Part shown: piece by piece, positions 1 to 9,799 of the stretch
Position numbering within the stretch: the stretch's first letter is position 1
How the letters are laid out: each line of letters starts with the position of its first letter
Origin: Candidatus Melainabacteria bacterium
Lineage (GTDB): Bacteria; Cyanobacteriota; Vampirovibrionia; 2-02-FULL-35-15
Direction: 5' to 3'
DNA length: 64,000 nucleotides
Assembly: GCA_023250195.1 (NCBI GenBank)
Contig: JAHFBF010000003.1
Coordinates: forward strand, 62,001 to 126,000
Notes under the pieces: model-generated
The model's input: the letters and a program-made list of their open reading frames with translations, nothing else
What the model was told of the DNA's origin: nothing
Database searches by the model: none
Position numbers and translations under genes: made by a program

Positions 1-635
1 TCATTGTCAAATATTTTTCCATTTTCGAAATCTTCTTTTAAACGTTCAAAAACAGTAATGCCTGGTGCAATAGCAAGAAAATGTCTTGGCATTGGTGAGT
101 TAGATTCGTAAAGAGAGTGGAAATAACTCCAGACGATTGCAAGACTCATTACTTTTGTTTTTCCAGCACCAGTTGCAATTTTAAAGGCATATCTAGTCCA
201 GAGTTCTTCTTCCGGGCTTATACCTGCAGATTCTATTTCGCTATCATCTCCACTAAATTCATAAATAAGAGAGGATAAATTATCTATATTTCTGCATTCT
301 TTTAGATAAATTAATGTTTCAATTGCTTCACGCTGACAAAAGTAATATTTAAATGGGTTACTTTCACCATCACTACTTTTAATAGTGTGATCTCTAAAAA
401 ACCAGTGATGCAAAAGTTCTCTTGTAGTTTCGGATGCACCAGGATAACTATTGTTTCTCCACTCTTTAACCCAAGCTCTTAAATTCTGAGCAATTGTAAT
501 AGGGCTTGGTCTGCGTGCATTAATTATTTGGGCTGGAGTACCCGGTGTTATAGATTTTATTCTATGCTTTGTTGGTTCTTCATATGGAGCAAACAAGGAC
601 TCTAGTGCTGAAGGATTAATTACATGTTTAGTCAT
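1..635 (-). CDS. Type III restriction enzyme Res subunit / DEAD-like helicase, N-terminal part (truncated by window edge)
   Basis: Own translation of the minus strand from ATG at 633-635: [21 protein letters not shown]...[32 protein letters not shown]...; Walker A ATGAGKT; overlaps the stop of the adjacent mod gene. Not in the ORF track because it runs off the window. Confidence 0.85.
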   Translation of the reverse strand, partial: MTKHVINPSALESLFAPYEEPTKHRIKSITPGTPAQIINARRPSPITIAQNLRAWVKEWRNNSYPGASETTRELLHHWFFRDHTIKSSDGESNPFKYYFCQREAIETLIYLKECRNIDNLSSLIYEFSGDDSEIESAGISPEEELWTRYAFKIATGAGKTKVMSLAIVWSYFHSLYESNSPMPRHFLAIAPGITVFERLKEDFENGKIFDN

Positions 636-2613
636 AATCAATGTCCACAGTTATCGAAGTATCTGCTCCAAAAACATCAATAACTTTTACACAAGCAGTA
701 TATTTCCCTTTTTTAGGATAAACATAATTTTGATCTGAGATCAATTTGAGAGTTCTATCTTTCCTTGTTCGATAATCTTGCCAGTGATGTTCAAATGGCT
801 TTCCAGGCTTATAATCAAAGTCCACTGCCCAAAAATCAATAAAGTCAAATCCATTGTCTGATGCACGCTCCCTTAATGCTTTTAGTTCTTTTTCAGGCAC
901 TTCAGCAAGTGAGGGAATGTAATCAGTTAACTTAATATCTACCGTCTTTTTTCCTTTATCCCCTTTTTGATAAACGGGTTTCGCCTCCAAAAGGGCTATT
1001 TCGAAAAATACAACTTCACTTCTATTCTTTTCCATTATTTCCCTAGGTATTTTTACAAGCTTTATTTTTATATTTTCTTCAGCCTCGATTTCACTACAGA
1101 TAAACTTTAAGTCCATTTCAAATTCCCATGCAAGTAAATGAACTTCTTTTGCTCCTAATTCCCTAGCAGACTTAGCAACAACTTTTACCTCATCTCGTGT
1201 TAGAAGAGTATCAATATTATCCACGTGGACGAGTGCCTGTCCTTTTTTACCATGTATAAGAGGTGATGGAGGATCGTTTATTTCCTCTGCCTTATAAAAT
1301 TTAAGTACAAGTTTCCTATGCTCTTCATCTGCCCCTTGTAGATCTTTCATCTGCCACCACTGGCGTTCATAGCGACCCAGATTATAAACATCAAATGAAC
1401 GATAAGATTTTTCTTCTTTGTAAAGCTGTCTTTGAACTTCAATTAATCTTTTACGTGATGTATGAATAGCAAAACGTCCTAGATCAGCCATAACCCAGCG
1501 ACGTCCAAGTTTCTCAGCAACAGCACCAGTAGTACCACTCCCACAAAACAAGTCTGCAACTATACCACCTTCGGTTGAGGATGCTTTTATAATTCTTTCT
1601 AGTAAAGCTTCAGGTTTTTGAGTAGGATAATCTACTCTTTCAGTAGCCCCCGATTGTATAGATTGTATATCAAACCATACATCTTCTGGTGTTTTCCCTT
1701 CATCCAAATAATATCTGTATAATTTTTTTTTCCCCGTTCCCCATTTTTCTACATATTCTCTACCATCTTTATCAATACCCATTCTTCCACCATAATTTTT
1801 GCCTGATTCATCCTGCTTGTGTGGTGTAAACGGTAATCTCACAGCATCTTCATTGAATAAGGGATTCGAAGTTTTACCATATAAAAAAATCGTATTGTGT
1901 TTCCTTGCAAAGTACTTCTGTCCTTTCCCACCTTGACTAAAGTACCAAATAATTTCATTTATAAAATTTCCTTTACCAAAAATTTCGTCAAGTATGGAAT
2001 TGATATAACTGTTTACTCTCCAATCACAGTGAATATAAACAGATCCCCTATCACTCAGAAGTTCTTTAATCAAACCAAGACGTTCATATATCATTTGAAT
2101 ATAAGAATCAGTTCCTTTCCCCCAAATATCTTTATAAGCAACAGATTCTATGATGGATTGTTCTTTGTTAATTTCATCATCATCATCGCTACCTATAGGA
2201 ACATCCATTGTAAAATCTGCCCCGACATCAAATGGTGGATCTATATAAATTAAGTCAATTTTTCCTTTGAAGTCTTTTAACAAGCTTGCCATTACAAGCT
2301 TATTGTCACCCCAAATAAGCATGTTTCTAAAATCATCTTTTTTCTTTTTCTCAAGAAGTAAATTAAGTTTAGTTTGGTCTTTATTTTCATTAGAAGCTCT
2401 AAGCCTGCTGATAGGTTCATCTACGTTTTCTATTCTTTGCATTGGCATTGCCATTCCAGCGATGTCAACTTCTCTACGGTTACCCCATTCATCGTATTTA
2501 CCTTCCCAGATAAGTTCTGTTTTTCTGGTACTTAAAGGGTGAGGATTACCAGGCCCATACTTTATTTGGGTTTCCTCTTTTTTTGTTTTAGTTTCTTTTA
2601 ACTCGATAGCCAT
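628..2613 (-). CDS. Type III restriction-modification DNA N6-adenine methyltransferase (Mod)
   Basis: LIYIDPPF (DPPF motif) and [22 protein letters not shown] (AdoMet motif); paired with the res-like gene. Confidence 0.9.
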   Translation of the reverse strand: MAIELKETKTKKEETQIKYGPGNPHPLSTRKTELIWEGKYDEWGNRREVDIAGMAMPMQRIENVDEPISRLRASNENKDQTKLNLLLEKKKKDDFRNMLIWGDNKLVMASLLKDFKGKIDLIYIDPPFDVGADFTMDVPIGSDDDDEINKEQSIIESVAYKDIWGKGTDSYIQMIYERLGLIKELLSDRGSVYIHCDWRVNSYINSILDEIFGKGNFINEIIWYFSQGGKGQKYFARKHNTIFLYGKTSNPLFNEDAVRLPFTPHKQDESGKNYGGRMGIDKDGREYVEKWGTGKKKLYRYYLDEGKTPEDVWFDIQSIQSGATERVDYPTQKPEALLERIIKASSTEGGIVADLFCGSGTTGAVAEKLGRRWVMADLGRFAIHTSRKRLIEVQRQLYKEEKSYRSFDVYNLGRYERQWWQMKDLQGADEEHRKLVLKFYKAEEINDPPSPLIHGKKGQALVHVDNIDTLLTRDEVKVVAKSARELGAKEVHLLAWEFEMDLKFICSEIEAEENIKIKLVKIPREIMEKNRSEVVFFEIALLEAKPVYQKGDKGKKTVDIKLTDYIPSLAEVPEKELKALRERASDNGFDFIDFWAVDFDYKPGKPFEHHWQDYRTRKDRTLKLISDQNYVYPKKGKYTACVKVIDVFGADTSITVDIDYD

Positions 2614-2714
2614 AATTTACCTTGTTTTAAAAAGCTAACTAAAATTATAGTTTAGTTTGCCTAATAATCCTACGAAAATACAGATCCTGCTTGAAAGCAA
2701 CATAAAGATCCTTC

Positions 2715-2739
2715 ACTGTAACCTTCATTATGTTACAGT
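2715..2739. promoter_or_regulatory. Inverted repeat ACTGTAAC-N9-GTTACAGT between divergent mod and regulator
   Basis: Perfect 8-bp arms read directly. Confidence 0.45.
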
Positions 2740-2757
2740 CTAAATGTTTTAGATACT

Positions 2758-2774
2758 CTATCAATTTTTGATAG
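2758..2774. promoter_or_regulatory. Operator-like palindrome CTATCAA-TTT-TTGATAG (copy 1)
   Basis: Read directly; located 36 bp upstream of the WYL regulator ORF; near-identical copy at 3765-3781. Confidence 0.6.
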
Positions 2775-2809
2775 AAGTAAAATTATATTTGTTTCTATTA
2801 TTTTATTAA

Positions 2810-3757
2810 ATGGTAATGTTAAAAAATCCAGATTCACAAGACAGGCAAAGAGAAATTGTTTTTGCTCTTTTAAATGGAGCTAAAACTGTAAGAGAACTCG
2901 ATAGTTGGATTACTGAAAGACTAAAACTTAAAGAAATAATTTCTGAGCCTACAAGAAACAGAGATCTGAAAGAGCTAAGGGAAAAAGGATATGAAATTAC
3001 TGTTGAAAAACAATCAGATTTAAGCCAACCAGTTTATAAGCTAAATAATTTTGAACTGTCTTTTCCATTTGTTCAGGAAGATTTGTGTATGCTTCTTGAG
3101 CTCATAAATCTTGGTTTTGAAATGAAACTATTGAAAGATCAAGCTCTTTTAGATAAAGTAAAAGAATATGCAACATTAATTAATACTAAAAAAGGCCAGG
3201 TAAGAATGGACGTTTTTGACAGGCTTACAAAACTTGAACATGAAGACCTGAAAAGAATTAGAACAGGAATTAACAAAAGATGTGCAATAGAGTTCGTTTA
3301 TAACAGACCTTCAGACAATAAGCATGTAGAGATTAAAGGCTACCCAAAAGAAATAGTTTTAATGGACAAGTTTTTATATTTAATCTTAAAAGTTGAAAAA
3401 CCTATTAAATGGAGAGAATACAGACTAGATAAAATACTGCCACCTAAAAATGAAAAGTATATTGTTTTGCATAAGAGAAATATAGATCCTGATCCAATTG
3501 ATTCAAAACCAAAGACATATTTGAAATGTAGAGTATTACCTCCATTAGCTAATTTCTTTGAACCGCAAGTTTGGGGATTAACTCATAGTAAAAAAGAAGA
3601 TAGCGGATCAATTATTTATTCAGGCTATGTAGCTAAATCCAGGTTCAGAGTTTTAAAAGATGCATTAGCTTTTCTGCCACACATACAAATACTTGAAGAT
3701 GCAGAACTTGCCAAAGAGTTCAAGGAAATCATAGAAAGATCATATAAATTGCTTTAA
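2810..3757 (+). CDS. HTH-WYL domain transcriptional regulator
   Basis: N-terminal wHTH-like region, then WYL-like core IEFVYNRPSDNKHVEIKGYPKEIVLMDKFLYLILKVE...WREYRLDKI. Confidence 0.7.
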   Translation: MVMLKNPDSQDRQREIVFALLNGAKTVRELDSWITERLKLKEIISEPTRNRDLKELREKGYEITVEKQSDLSQPVYKLNNFELSFPFVQEDLCMLLELINLGFEMKLLKDQALLDKVKEYATLINTKKGQVRMDVFDRLTKLEHEDLKRIRTGINKRCAIEFVYNRPSDNKHVEIKGYPKEIVLMDKFLYLILKVEKPIKWREYRLDKILPPKNEKYIVLHKRNIDPDPIDSKPKTYLKCRVLPPLANFFEPQVWGLTHSKKEDSGSIIYSGYVAKSRFRVLKDALAFLPHIQILEDAELAKEFKEIIERSYKLL

Positions 3758-3764
3758 ATATCCT

Positions 3765-3781
3765 CTATCAATATTTGATAG
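3765..3781. promoter_or_regulatory. Operator-like palindrome CTATCAA-TAT-TTGATAG (copy 2)
   Basis: 9-bp arms CTCTATCAA/TTGATAGAG (3763-3783) around TAT; upstream of the secreted repeat protein. Confidence 0.6.
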
Positions 3782-3837
3782 AGACCTACTTAAAAAAGAT
3801 CATATACTATTTGTAGAAACTGTGGAGGTTAGACATT

Positions 3838-4116
3838 ATGAGATATTTTATTTTTGCTATTATCCTTTCAATGTGCCCAATGGCCTCAATTGCTGACAAT
3901 CTTACAAGTCAGCAGATTGGTAGTTTTACTTATACAAATGGTTTTGTTAATGGTCAAAGTTACAATACAACAACTCAAAAGATAGGTGGCTTTGAATACA
4001 CAAATGGTTTTTATGGAAACCAACCAATTAACACCTCTACACAGCAGATAGGAAACTTTAAATATACAAACGGTAATTTAGGAGGACTTGGATTATCAGA
4101 TGACTATAACCAGTAG
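3838..4116 (+). CDS. Small secreted protein with 22-residue internal repeats
   Basis: Signal peptide MRYFIFAIILSMCPMASIAD; repeats QQIGSFTYTNGFVNGQSYNTTT / QKIGGFEYTNGFYGNQPINTST / QQIGNFKYTNGNLGG. Confidence 0.75.
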   Translation: MRYFIFAIILSMCPMASIADNLTSQQIGSFTYTNGFVNGQSYNTTTQKIGGFEYTNGFYGNQPINTSTQQIGNFKYTNGNLGGLGLSDDYNQ

Positions 4117-4125
4117 GGTGAAATT

Positions 4126-4551
4126 ATGACAATAAAGTTTAGTCAAAAAATATTCAAATGCTCAGGCTGTAAAGCTGAGTTCATTCCTTTTGACAAAGAG
4201 CATAAGTGTCCACAGTGTCATAAGAAAGTAAACAAGTGCATTCACGAGTTTATACCAATGGTTAAATATACAATGCTTTGTAATAAGAAAATCTATGGTA
4301 AATATCTGCCGGGTTCATATGGAATATACTCCCTAATGGATTATATCCAAACAACTATTTTTAATATCTTTGATTTGGCAGAGGCTAAAAAAATCAAAAA
4401 CAGAGAAAGATTTATTGATAGATACTTTGAGAATAAGTTTTGGAAGAAAAGAAAATACTTAAAAGCTCATGTAAGAGATATTGCACATAAAATTAGCAAT
4501 GAGCTAGAACTCAATAATAATAAAGGGCAAAACCAATGGGAAAACAATTAA
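4126..4551 (+). CDS. Zinc-ribbon hypothetical protein
   Basis: FKCSGCKAEF...HKCPQCHKK double CxxC. Confidence 0.6.
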   Translation: MTIKFSQKIFKCSGCKAEFIPFDKEHKCPQCHKKVNKCIHEFIPMVKYTMLCNKKIYGKYLPGSYGIYSLMDYIQTTIFNIFDLAEAKKIKNRERFIDRYFENKFWKKRKYLKAHVRDIAHKISNELELNNNKGQNQWENN

Positions 4552-5213
4552 CAAAAAATGGACAAATAAAATTATCACCATCTGCTTTAAGTCTTTTTAA
4601 AGAGTGCCCAAGATGCTTCTGGCTTCACTACAAGCAAGATATAAAAAGACCCAGTGGAGCTTTTCCTTCTATTACTGGTGGAATGGATCGTGTAATTAAA
4701 GATTATTTTGATACCTATAGAGGAGCTTTACCACCAGAGCTCGAAGGAAAAATTAAAGGCAATTTAATACCTGACGTTGAACTTTTAAAGAAATGGAGAC
4801 ATTGGAAATCTGGGCTTGAGTATATTGATGATTCAATAGGTGCAAAAATATATGGTGCTCTTGATGATTGCCTGGTAGATGATGGTGTTTATATTCCTCT
4901 TGATTATAAAACCAGAGGTTCAGCTCCAAAAAGTGGAGACAGTGAAAAATACTATCAAACACAGCTAGATACATACGCGTTGGTTTTAAAAGTTAATGGT
5001 TATCCTGTAAAAGACATAGCTTATCTCATATATTACTTTCCTGAAAAAGCAGAAAACCATGGCGTAGTTAAGTTTAATATTCAGCCTGTAGAACTAAAGG
5101 CTTCACCGGACAATGCAAAGAGGCTCTTCGAAGAAGCGGTTAATATTCTAAAAGCAGACATGCCAGCAGTTAATAAGTCATGTGATTTTTGTAGCTGGAG
5201 AAATGGTGCTTAA
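4536..5213 (+). CDS. Cas4/RecB-like PD-(D/E)XK nuclease
   Basis: LSPSALSLFKECPRCFW N-terminus, YGALDDCLV...PLDYKTRG catalytic region, C-terminal CDFCSWRNG; four Cys consistent with an Fe-S cluster. No cas genes nearby. Confidence 0.75.
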   Translation: MGKQLTKNGQIKLSPSALSLFKECPRCFWLHYKQDIKRPSGAFPSITGGMDRVIKDYFDTYRGALPPELEGKIKGNLIPDVELLKKWRHWKSGLEYIDDSIGAKIYGALDDCLVDDGVYIPLDYKTRGSAPKSGDSEKYYQTQLDTYALVLKVNGYPVKDIAYLIYYFPEKAENHGVVKFNIQPVELKASPDNAKRLFEEAVNILKADMPAVNKSCDFCSWRNGA

Positions 5214-5260
5214 ACAATGATAAAACTAAGAGTAGGAGTAATCAGATACGAAATAATTAA

Positions 5261-6091
5261 ATGAAAATAACTAAAAAAAACTTTTTGATTTCTTTCTCTA
5301 TAGCTATTACAGCATTTTTCACTTTTATTTATTTCAGCTCTGCTCATAGAAGTACAGATATAAGTTTCCTTGATAGAGCAGTACAAAAATATGCTAACTT
5401 TCAAAACGTAAAATCAGGCAATGTTCTCAGAGAATATCACCCAAATGGAAAACTTAAATCAGAGTTTAGGTATGTTAATGGCATAAAAGAAGGTACATTT
5501 AAATACTATTTTGATAATGGTTCTTTACAAGGAATCGGAACTTTCATTCATGGAGAACTGAATGGAGAGCATAAAGGCTTTTATAAGAATGGAATGTTAG
5601 AAGGAGTTATTTATTTTAAAGATTCTGTTCCTCAAGGAAAAGTTGTTAGATTTTATGAAAATGGAAATAAAAGATCAGATGCTGTTTATAAAAATGGACT
5701 TATAGTGGAAGAATGCATTTACTACGAAAACGGAAATAACAAATCAGAAGCTTTCTATGAAAATGATGTTTTGGTAAAACTAAGTCTTTATAATGAAAAA
5801 GGCATAATTCAGTCTATTGGAAATTATAAGAATGATATGAGAGATGGTTATTATAAGGTTTACTTTGAAAGTGGAGTTCTAAAAGAGGAAGGGATCTATA
5901 AAAATGATAAATTAGATGGAATATCAAGAGTTTATGATGAGGATAGTTCTTTGGCTTGTGAAGATGTATTTGAAGATGGCATTCTACTGCATAGAAAAGA
6001 GTTTGATAATAATGGAATATTGCTTGATGAGCAGGAATTCAACAAAAATGGTGAGATAACATCTATAAAAAATGAACCAGCTGCAGTATAG
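5261..6091 (+). CDS. MORN-variant / YwqK-like repeat protein
   Basis: Repeated REYHPNGKLKSEFRYVNGIKEGTFKYYFDNGSLQG motifs; N-terminal hydrophobic segment. Confidence 0.75.
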   Translation: MKITKKNFLISFSIAITAFFTFIYFSSAHRSTDISFLDRAVQKYANFQNVKSGNVLREYHPNGKLKSEFRYVNGIKEGTFKYYFDNGSLQGIGTFIHGELNGEHKGFYKNGMLEGVIYFKDSVPQGKVVRFYENGNKRSDAVYKNGLIVEECIYYENGNNKSEAFYENDVLVKLSLYNEKGIIQSIGNYKNDMRDGYYKVYFESGVLKEEGIYKNDKLDGISRVYDEDSSLACEDVFEDGILLHRKEFDNNGILLDEQEFNKNGEITSIKNEPAAV

Positions 6092-6109
6092 CTAAGGAGT
6101 TAAAAGCTG

Positions 6110-6259
6110 ATGTTGAAGAATAAAATGAAAAAAAACAAAGAGAATAAACCTGAAATTATAGAGGAGCTTATACCAATGACGGAGGAACAGCTTGAAGAAA
6201 CTATTGAAAAACTAACTCAGATCTATGCACTGGTTTATGGATGGGAGCCTAAGAATTAA
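6110..6259 (+). CDS. Small acidic hypothetical protein (49 aa)
   Basis: ORF MLKNKMKKNKENKPEIIEELIPMTEEQLEETIEKLTQIYALVYGWEPKN preceded by AAGGAG. Confidence 0.5.
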   Translation: MLKNKMKKNKENKPEIIEELIPMTEEQLEETIEKLTQIYALVYGWEPKN

Positions 6260-6561
6260 TTTTCATTTGAGCAAATTAAATTATTAAATTATCCAATATG
6301 GGTTAGGTATGCATCTGATATATGAAAAATACTAAGGTTCTAACCTATAACATTTTGTATTTAAAGTAAGTTCCCTTGATCCGATATGTATAATTTATTA
6401 GTTTTCTTTTTCAATTATTGTATTGGATATAGTATGAAAACTTATAACAATGCCCAGGACTCAATCCTTCAAATAGAAACCACACCAGACATAGGTTTTA
6501 TCAAGAGGGCCGTGTATTAATGCGTTCTGGGGCTACCGGGGATCATCTGGATGAGTAGTTT

Positions 6562-6804
6562 TTAATGATATAGTACATCCTCGGGGGTAATATCATAAAC
6601 TAAACACAAAGCTCCTAAAATATCTGCTCGGCAAGAAATATTACCAGTTTCTATTTTCCCTAGATTTGCTAATGAACATTTAACCCTTAAATCTTTTAAT
6701 TCTTCAATTACTACACATAAAGGCATATCTTTTGATTCTCTTGCAGATCTTAACGTTTTTCCTATGGCAGATTGTCTTTTTAGCCTTCTCATATTTGAGA
6801 ACAT
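6562..6804 (-). CDS. XRE-family HTH regulator
   Basis: IGKTLRSARESKDMPLCVVIEEL...CSLANLGKIETGNISCRADILGALCLVYDITPEDVL. Confidence 0.75.
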   Translation of the reverse strand: MFSNMRRLKRQSAIGKTLRSARESKDMPLCVVIEELKDLRVKCSLANLGKIETGNISCRADILGALCLVYDITPEDVLYH

Positions 6805-6845
6805 TATGATAGGATTTGTAAAAGTGCTTTCTCATATTTGAGAAA
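6786..6845. promoter_or_regulatory. Two copies of TTCTCATATTTGAGAA dyad in divergent promoter
   Basis: Identical 16-bp sites at 6786-6801 and 6829-6844; the first overlaps XRE codons 2-5. Confidence 0.65.
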
Positions 6846-6870
6846 TCTAAATCAATCAGAGAGGGAAAAC

Positions 6871-7281
6871 ATGGAATTAGCGTTTCAAATAGCAATAGGG
6901 ATAGTAATGGCTATTTTTATACTGGCTTTATTACCTTTTGCTCTTTATCTTGCTGTAGTTTTAATTTGTTTACTGATCTTTTTGGGGATAGGAGCTTATG
7001 CTATTAATAAATTCCCATTTTTTACTGTGATAATGGTAATTGCAGCTTGTACAGTTTATTTCTTTAGAAACAAGCTTGAAAAGTATAAAGAGTTTTGGAC
7101 AAAGAAACCAATAAATAAGGATGTTGAAACAAAACAAATTGATACTGCTGATACTACTGTTGATGAAATGTCAGATAATCAAATTGAAGATGATAGCAGT
7201 ATTCCTGATGGCTTATCAGAGGAACAAGTAAAAGATAGAATTGAAAAAATATTAGATGAACATAAAAGAAAGTCTATGTAA
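6871..7281 (+). CDS. Small membrane protein, divergent from XRE regulator
   Basis: Two N-terminal hydrophobic segments; ATG at 6871 preferred over the TTG at 6838, which lies in the operator. Confidence 0.6.
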   Translation: MELAFQIAIGIVMAIFILALLPFALYLAVVLICLLIFLGIGAYAINKFPFFTVIMVIAACTVYFFRNKLEKYKEFWTKKPINKDVETKQIDTADTTVDEMSDNQIEDDSSIPDGLSEEQVKDRIEKILDEHKRKSM

Positions 7282-7574
7282 CCATTAAAATACTTTCTTG
7301 TAGCAGTTGTTACTTTATATACTTTGTACGGTTTTTATCGAAGCACCACCAAGAAGTTTGGCATAGTAGAGAGGTACTTGAAAGTAATAAGTAGGATATA
7401 TATGTTTAAATTTCTTACCGCCTTAGTAATAGTTGCTGGTAGTAATTTGATTTAAATAGATCTTTTTCAAATTTCAGTAGTTTTACCGAACGTAAATACT
7501 TTATTATTCAACAAAAGTAAACTAAAGTTGTGTGGAAATATTGTTTTTATTAACTTTTACATCTTTTACTTTTT

Positions 7575-8897
7575 ATGAATAATGATTTAAAGCCATTGAA
7601 TACTCAGAAAATATTCCTTGATGAAAGCTTCCTAATTTTTCTAATTCAGTTATCAATAGGATGGTATTTCAATCAAGATGATAGTTCTTTCCATATACAG
7701 TTTGATTATCTTAAAAATATGACTATTGAATCTTATATTAAAGATTTAAGTAGGGAAGCTTTAATTAATAATGATGTAGTTGTTAAATGGAATGAAAAAC
7801 CATATGAGAAAGTAGCTGAGTATTTAGAATTTTTTGAAAAAGCTTTTGATGCACAATTTACTTTTAGATATTCAGATAGTATCCCTTATCGCTTTTCTCA
7901 AAGTATGGGAGAAGTATTTTCTCATAGTCCCGAAGCAAATTATTTTACTGTTGCAATGTTAAAAATGCTATCTTTTGAAAAGATTAACCAACTAAAAGAA
8001 AAGAAAGGGTATCAAGCTCTTCTTGGTGTGGCAAACTTAGATCAATCATGCTTGTATGACGTAGCTTATACTCCACTTAGCATTGCCTTCAATAAGGCCA
8101 AAGATGAATATGACTTACATCTTTTTCTTTATGGTATACCAAAAGAGAAAATCAAAAATTATCTTTCGGAGTATATTAAAGATTACAAAAATCAACGCCT
8201 CAATAAACCTGGTAAAACCATAAACTCAATTCCTGGACACATAGATCTTTTAATGCAATGTATTAATGATCATCTTGGAAAAAATAAAAACACAAATAAT
8301 CAAAATATTGAATTAACTAAAAACGAAATTGCATATAGTGTTTTAAATATGCCCTGTAAAGAGCACCAAGTATTAGATGAATATAGATTTTTAGAGTTTT
8401 TACTCTACCTACAAAATCAAGAGTCTATAGTAATTGAGTCTATTGAATGGTTAGATGAATCAAGTACAGCTTACAATGCAAAACAAAAGAAGTTAAAAGC
8501 AGTTCTAATTGATGGGACTAATTTTAAAGTAAGATTCAAACTTTTAAAGCCAATTGAAGAAATAGTTAATTATTTTTCAAATCAAAAAGCTAGGGTTAAA
8601 GTCGATAGAATATCAAGAACAATCTATGTAAATGATAAAAGATGTCCTTTTAGAAAGGAAACTCCAAGCTATCAACTAATACTTGAAACACTTGAAGTGC
8701 CCTGCAAGCCAGTAATCAGAAAGAAGGTCATAGCTATATTTAGACTAAAAGAAGAAAAAAATGAGTATATAAAATCTGATAATAATAATTTCATCTTAGA
8801 CAAAATTAAGAAACTCAGAAAGAAATTAGGTGTTTCATCAGAAATATTAGAGTTAAATGATGGGAATGTTACTTTTCATACTGAATTGATTATTTAA
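7575..8897 (+). CDS. Hypothetical protein (440 aa), no recognised family
   Basis: Long ORF with natural codon usage. Confidence 0.6.
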   Translation: MNNDLKPLNTQKIFLDESFLIFLIQLSIGWYFNQDDSSFHIQFDYLKNMTIESYIKDLSREALINNDVVVKWNEKPYEKVAEYLEFFEKAFDAQFTFRYSDSIPYRFSQSMGEVFSHSPEANYFTVAMLKMLSFEKINQLKEKKGYQALLGVANLDQSCLYDVAYTPLSIAFNKAKDEYDLHLFLYGIPKEKIKNYLSEYIKDYKNQRLNKPGKTINSIPGHIDLLMQCINDHLGKNKNTNNQNIELTKNEIAYSVLNMPCKEHQVLDEYRFLEFLLYLQNQESIVIESIEWLDESSTAYNAKQKKLKAVLIDGTNFKVRFKLLKPIEEIVNYFSNQKARVKVDRISRTIYVNDKRCPFRKETPSYQLILETLEVPCKPVIRKKVIAIFRLKEEKNEYIKSDNNNFILDKIKKLRKKLGVSSEILELNDGNVTFHTELII

Positions 8898-9025
8898 TTA
8901 ACAATAAGTCCGTTAATTTTTTGAACAGCACTGTTTATACCCTGTTTATGTCCTGCTTGTGGACTTAATTTGGATATTTAATTCAGATATTCTAATAATT
9001 GAAATCGTATTTAGGACTTATTAGA

Positions 9026-9418
9026 ATGATTAACTTTTCTCAAAAATATCTAGAAAAAACAATTGAGCATTGGCAACCTTTTTATCAAGAGCAATTAAAT
9101 CTAGATGACGCCATAGAAATTGCTACTAATACAGTTTCTTTTTTGGAAGTGGTTATGAAGTGGCTTGAAGATGATGGTATACAAAAGCAAGGATCAAAAC
9201 TAGATTATTGTCCTACCTGCGAAGGGTCTGGTGTTATACCCGTAAAAGTTAAAAGAAATATCTATGGCTATGAAAGCACTTACGACGAAGGGTTTGCATG
9301 TCCAAACTGTTTAACAGGTAGGGATAAGAAAGAAAGACCAGTTTACAGATTTATAAATAGTTGTTGCAAAGAGTACACAAAGGAAATAGGCAAACAAAAA
9401 AAAGGAGTAAAAACATAA
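9026..9418 (+). CDS. Zinc-finger hypothetical protein (DnaJ-like CxxCxGxG)
   Basis: DYCPTCEGSGVIP...FACPNCLTG; ATG at 9026 preferred over TTG at 8999. Confidence 0.55.
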   Translation: MINFSQKYLEKTIEHWQPFYQEQLNLDDAIEIATNTVSFLEVVMKWLEDDGIQKQGSKLDYCPTCEGSGVIPVKVKRNIYGYESTYDEGFACPNCLTGRDKKERPVYRFINSCCKEYTKEIGKQKKGVKT

Positions 9419-9502
9419 GAACTATAAAACATGAAATGGAAAATGAAAATCTACGGACGAAGAAGCAATAGTTTATTAATCTAATAAAAGAGGAGGAAAA
9501 CA

Positions 9503-9799
9503 GTGAAAAATAATTTAGGAAAAGGAACACACCGTAACAAAAAGAAAGAGAAGAAGGTAACAAAGCAAAAATTTTTTGTTGTATCTTTGTTTACTCATGA
9601 TTTTCTTGGTGTTGATTCAATATGGATGACCCAGATAGGTGCACTGAAAAGAGCTTTGCAGATTGCTCCGCATTATAGTAAGGATTTGCAAGATTGGGAA
9701 TTACTCCAACTTGATGAGCTTAGGGATAATATGCTTATTTTACAAGACAAGCAAGGAGATGATATCCACATAAGAGAGCATGAACTTGAGAAGATATAA
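9503..9799 (+). CDS. Hypothetical protein
   Basis: GTG start with AGGAGG upstream. Confidence 0.5.
   Translation: MKNNLGKGTHRNKKKEKKVTKQKFFVVSLFTHDFLGVDSIWMTQIGALKRALQIAPHYSKDLQDWELLQLDELRDNMLILQDKQGDDIHIREHELEKI

Noticed and set aside
1897-2542. Plus-strand ORFs 1897-2253 and 2267-2542
   Set aside because: Antisense to the well-supported mod gene; no protein-like features.
4536-5213. CRISPR-Cas adaptation locus suggested by a Cas4-like nuclease
   Set aside because: No cas1/cas2 or repeat-spacer array in the window.
6361-6395. Fourth copy of the RNA element (reverse complement CGGATCAAGGGAAC)
   Set aside because: Only a short match to copy C; flanking stems absent.
6434-6520. 28-aa ORF MKTYNNAQDSILQIETTPDIGFIKRAVY
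   Set aside because: Too short, no clear RBS; cannot be supported.
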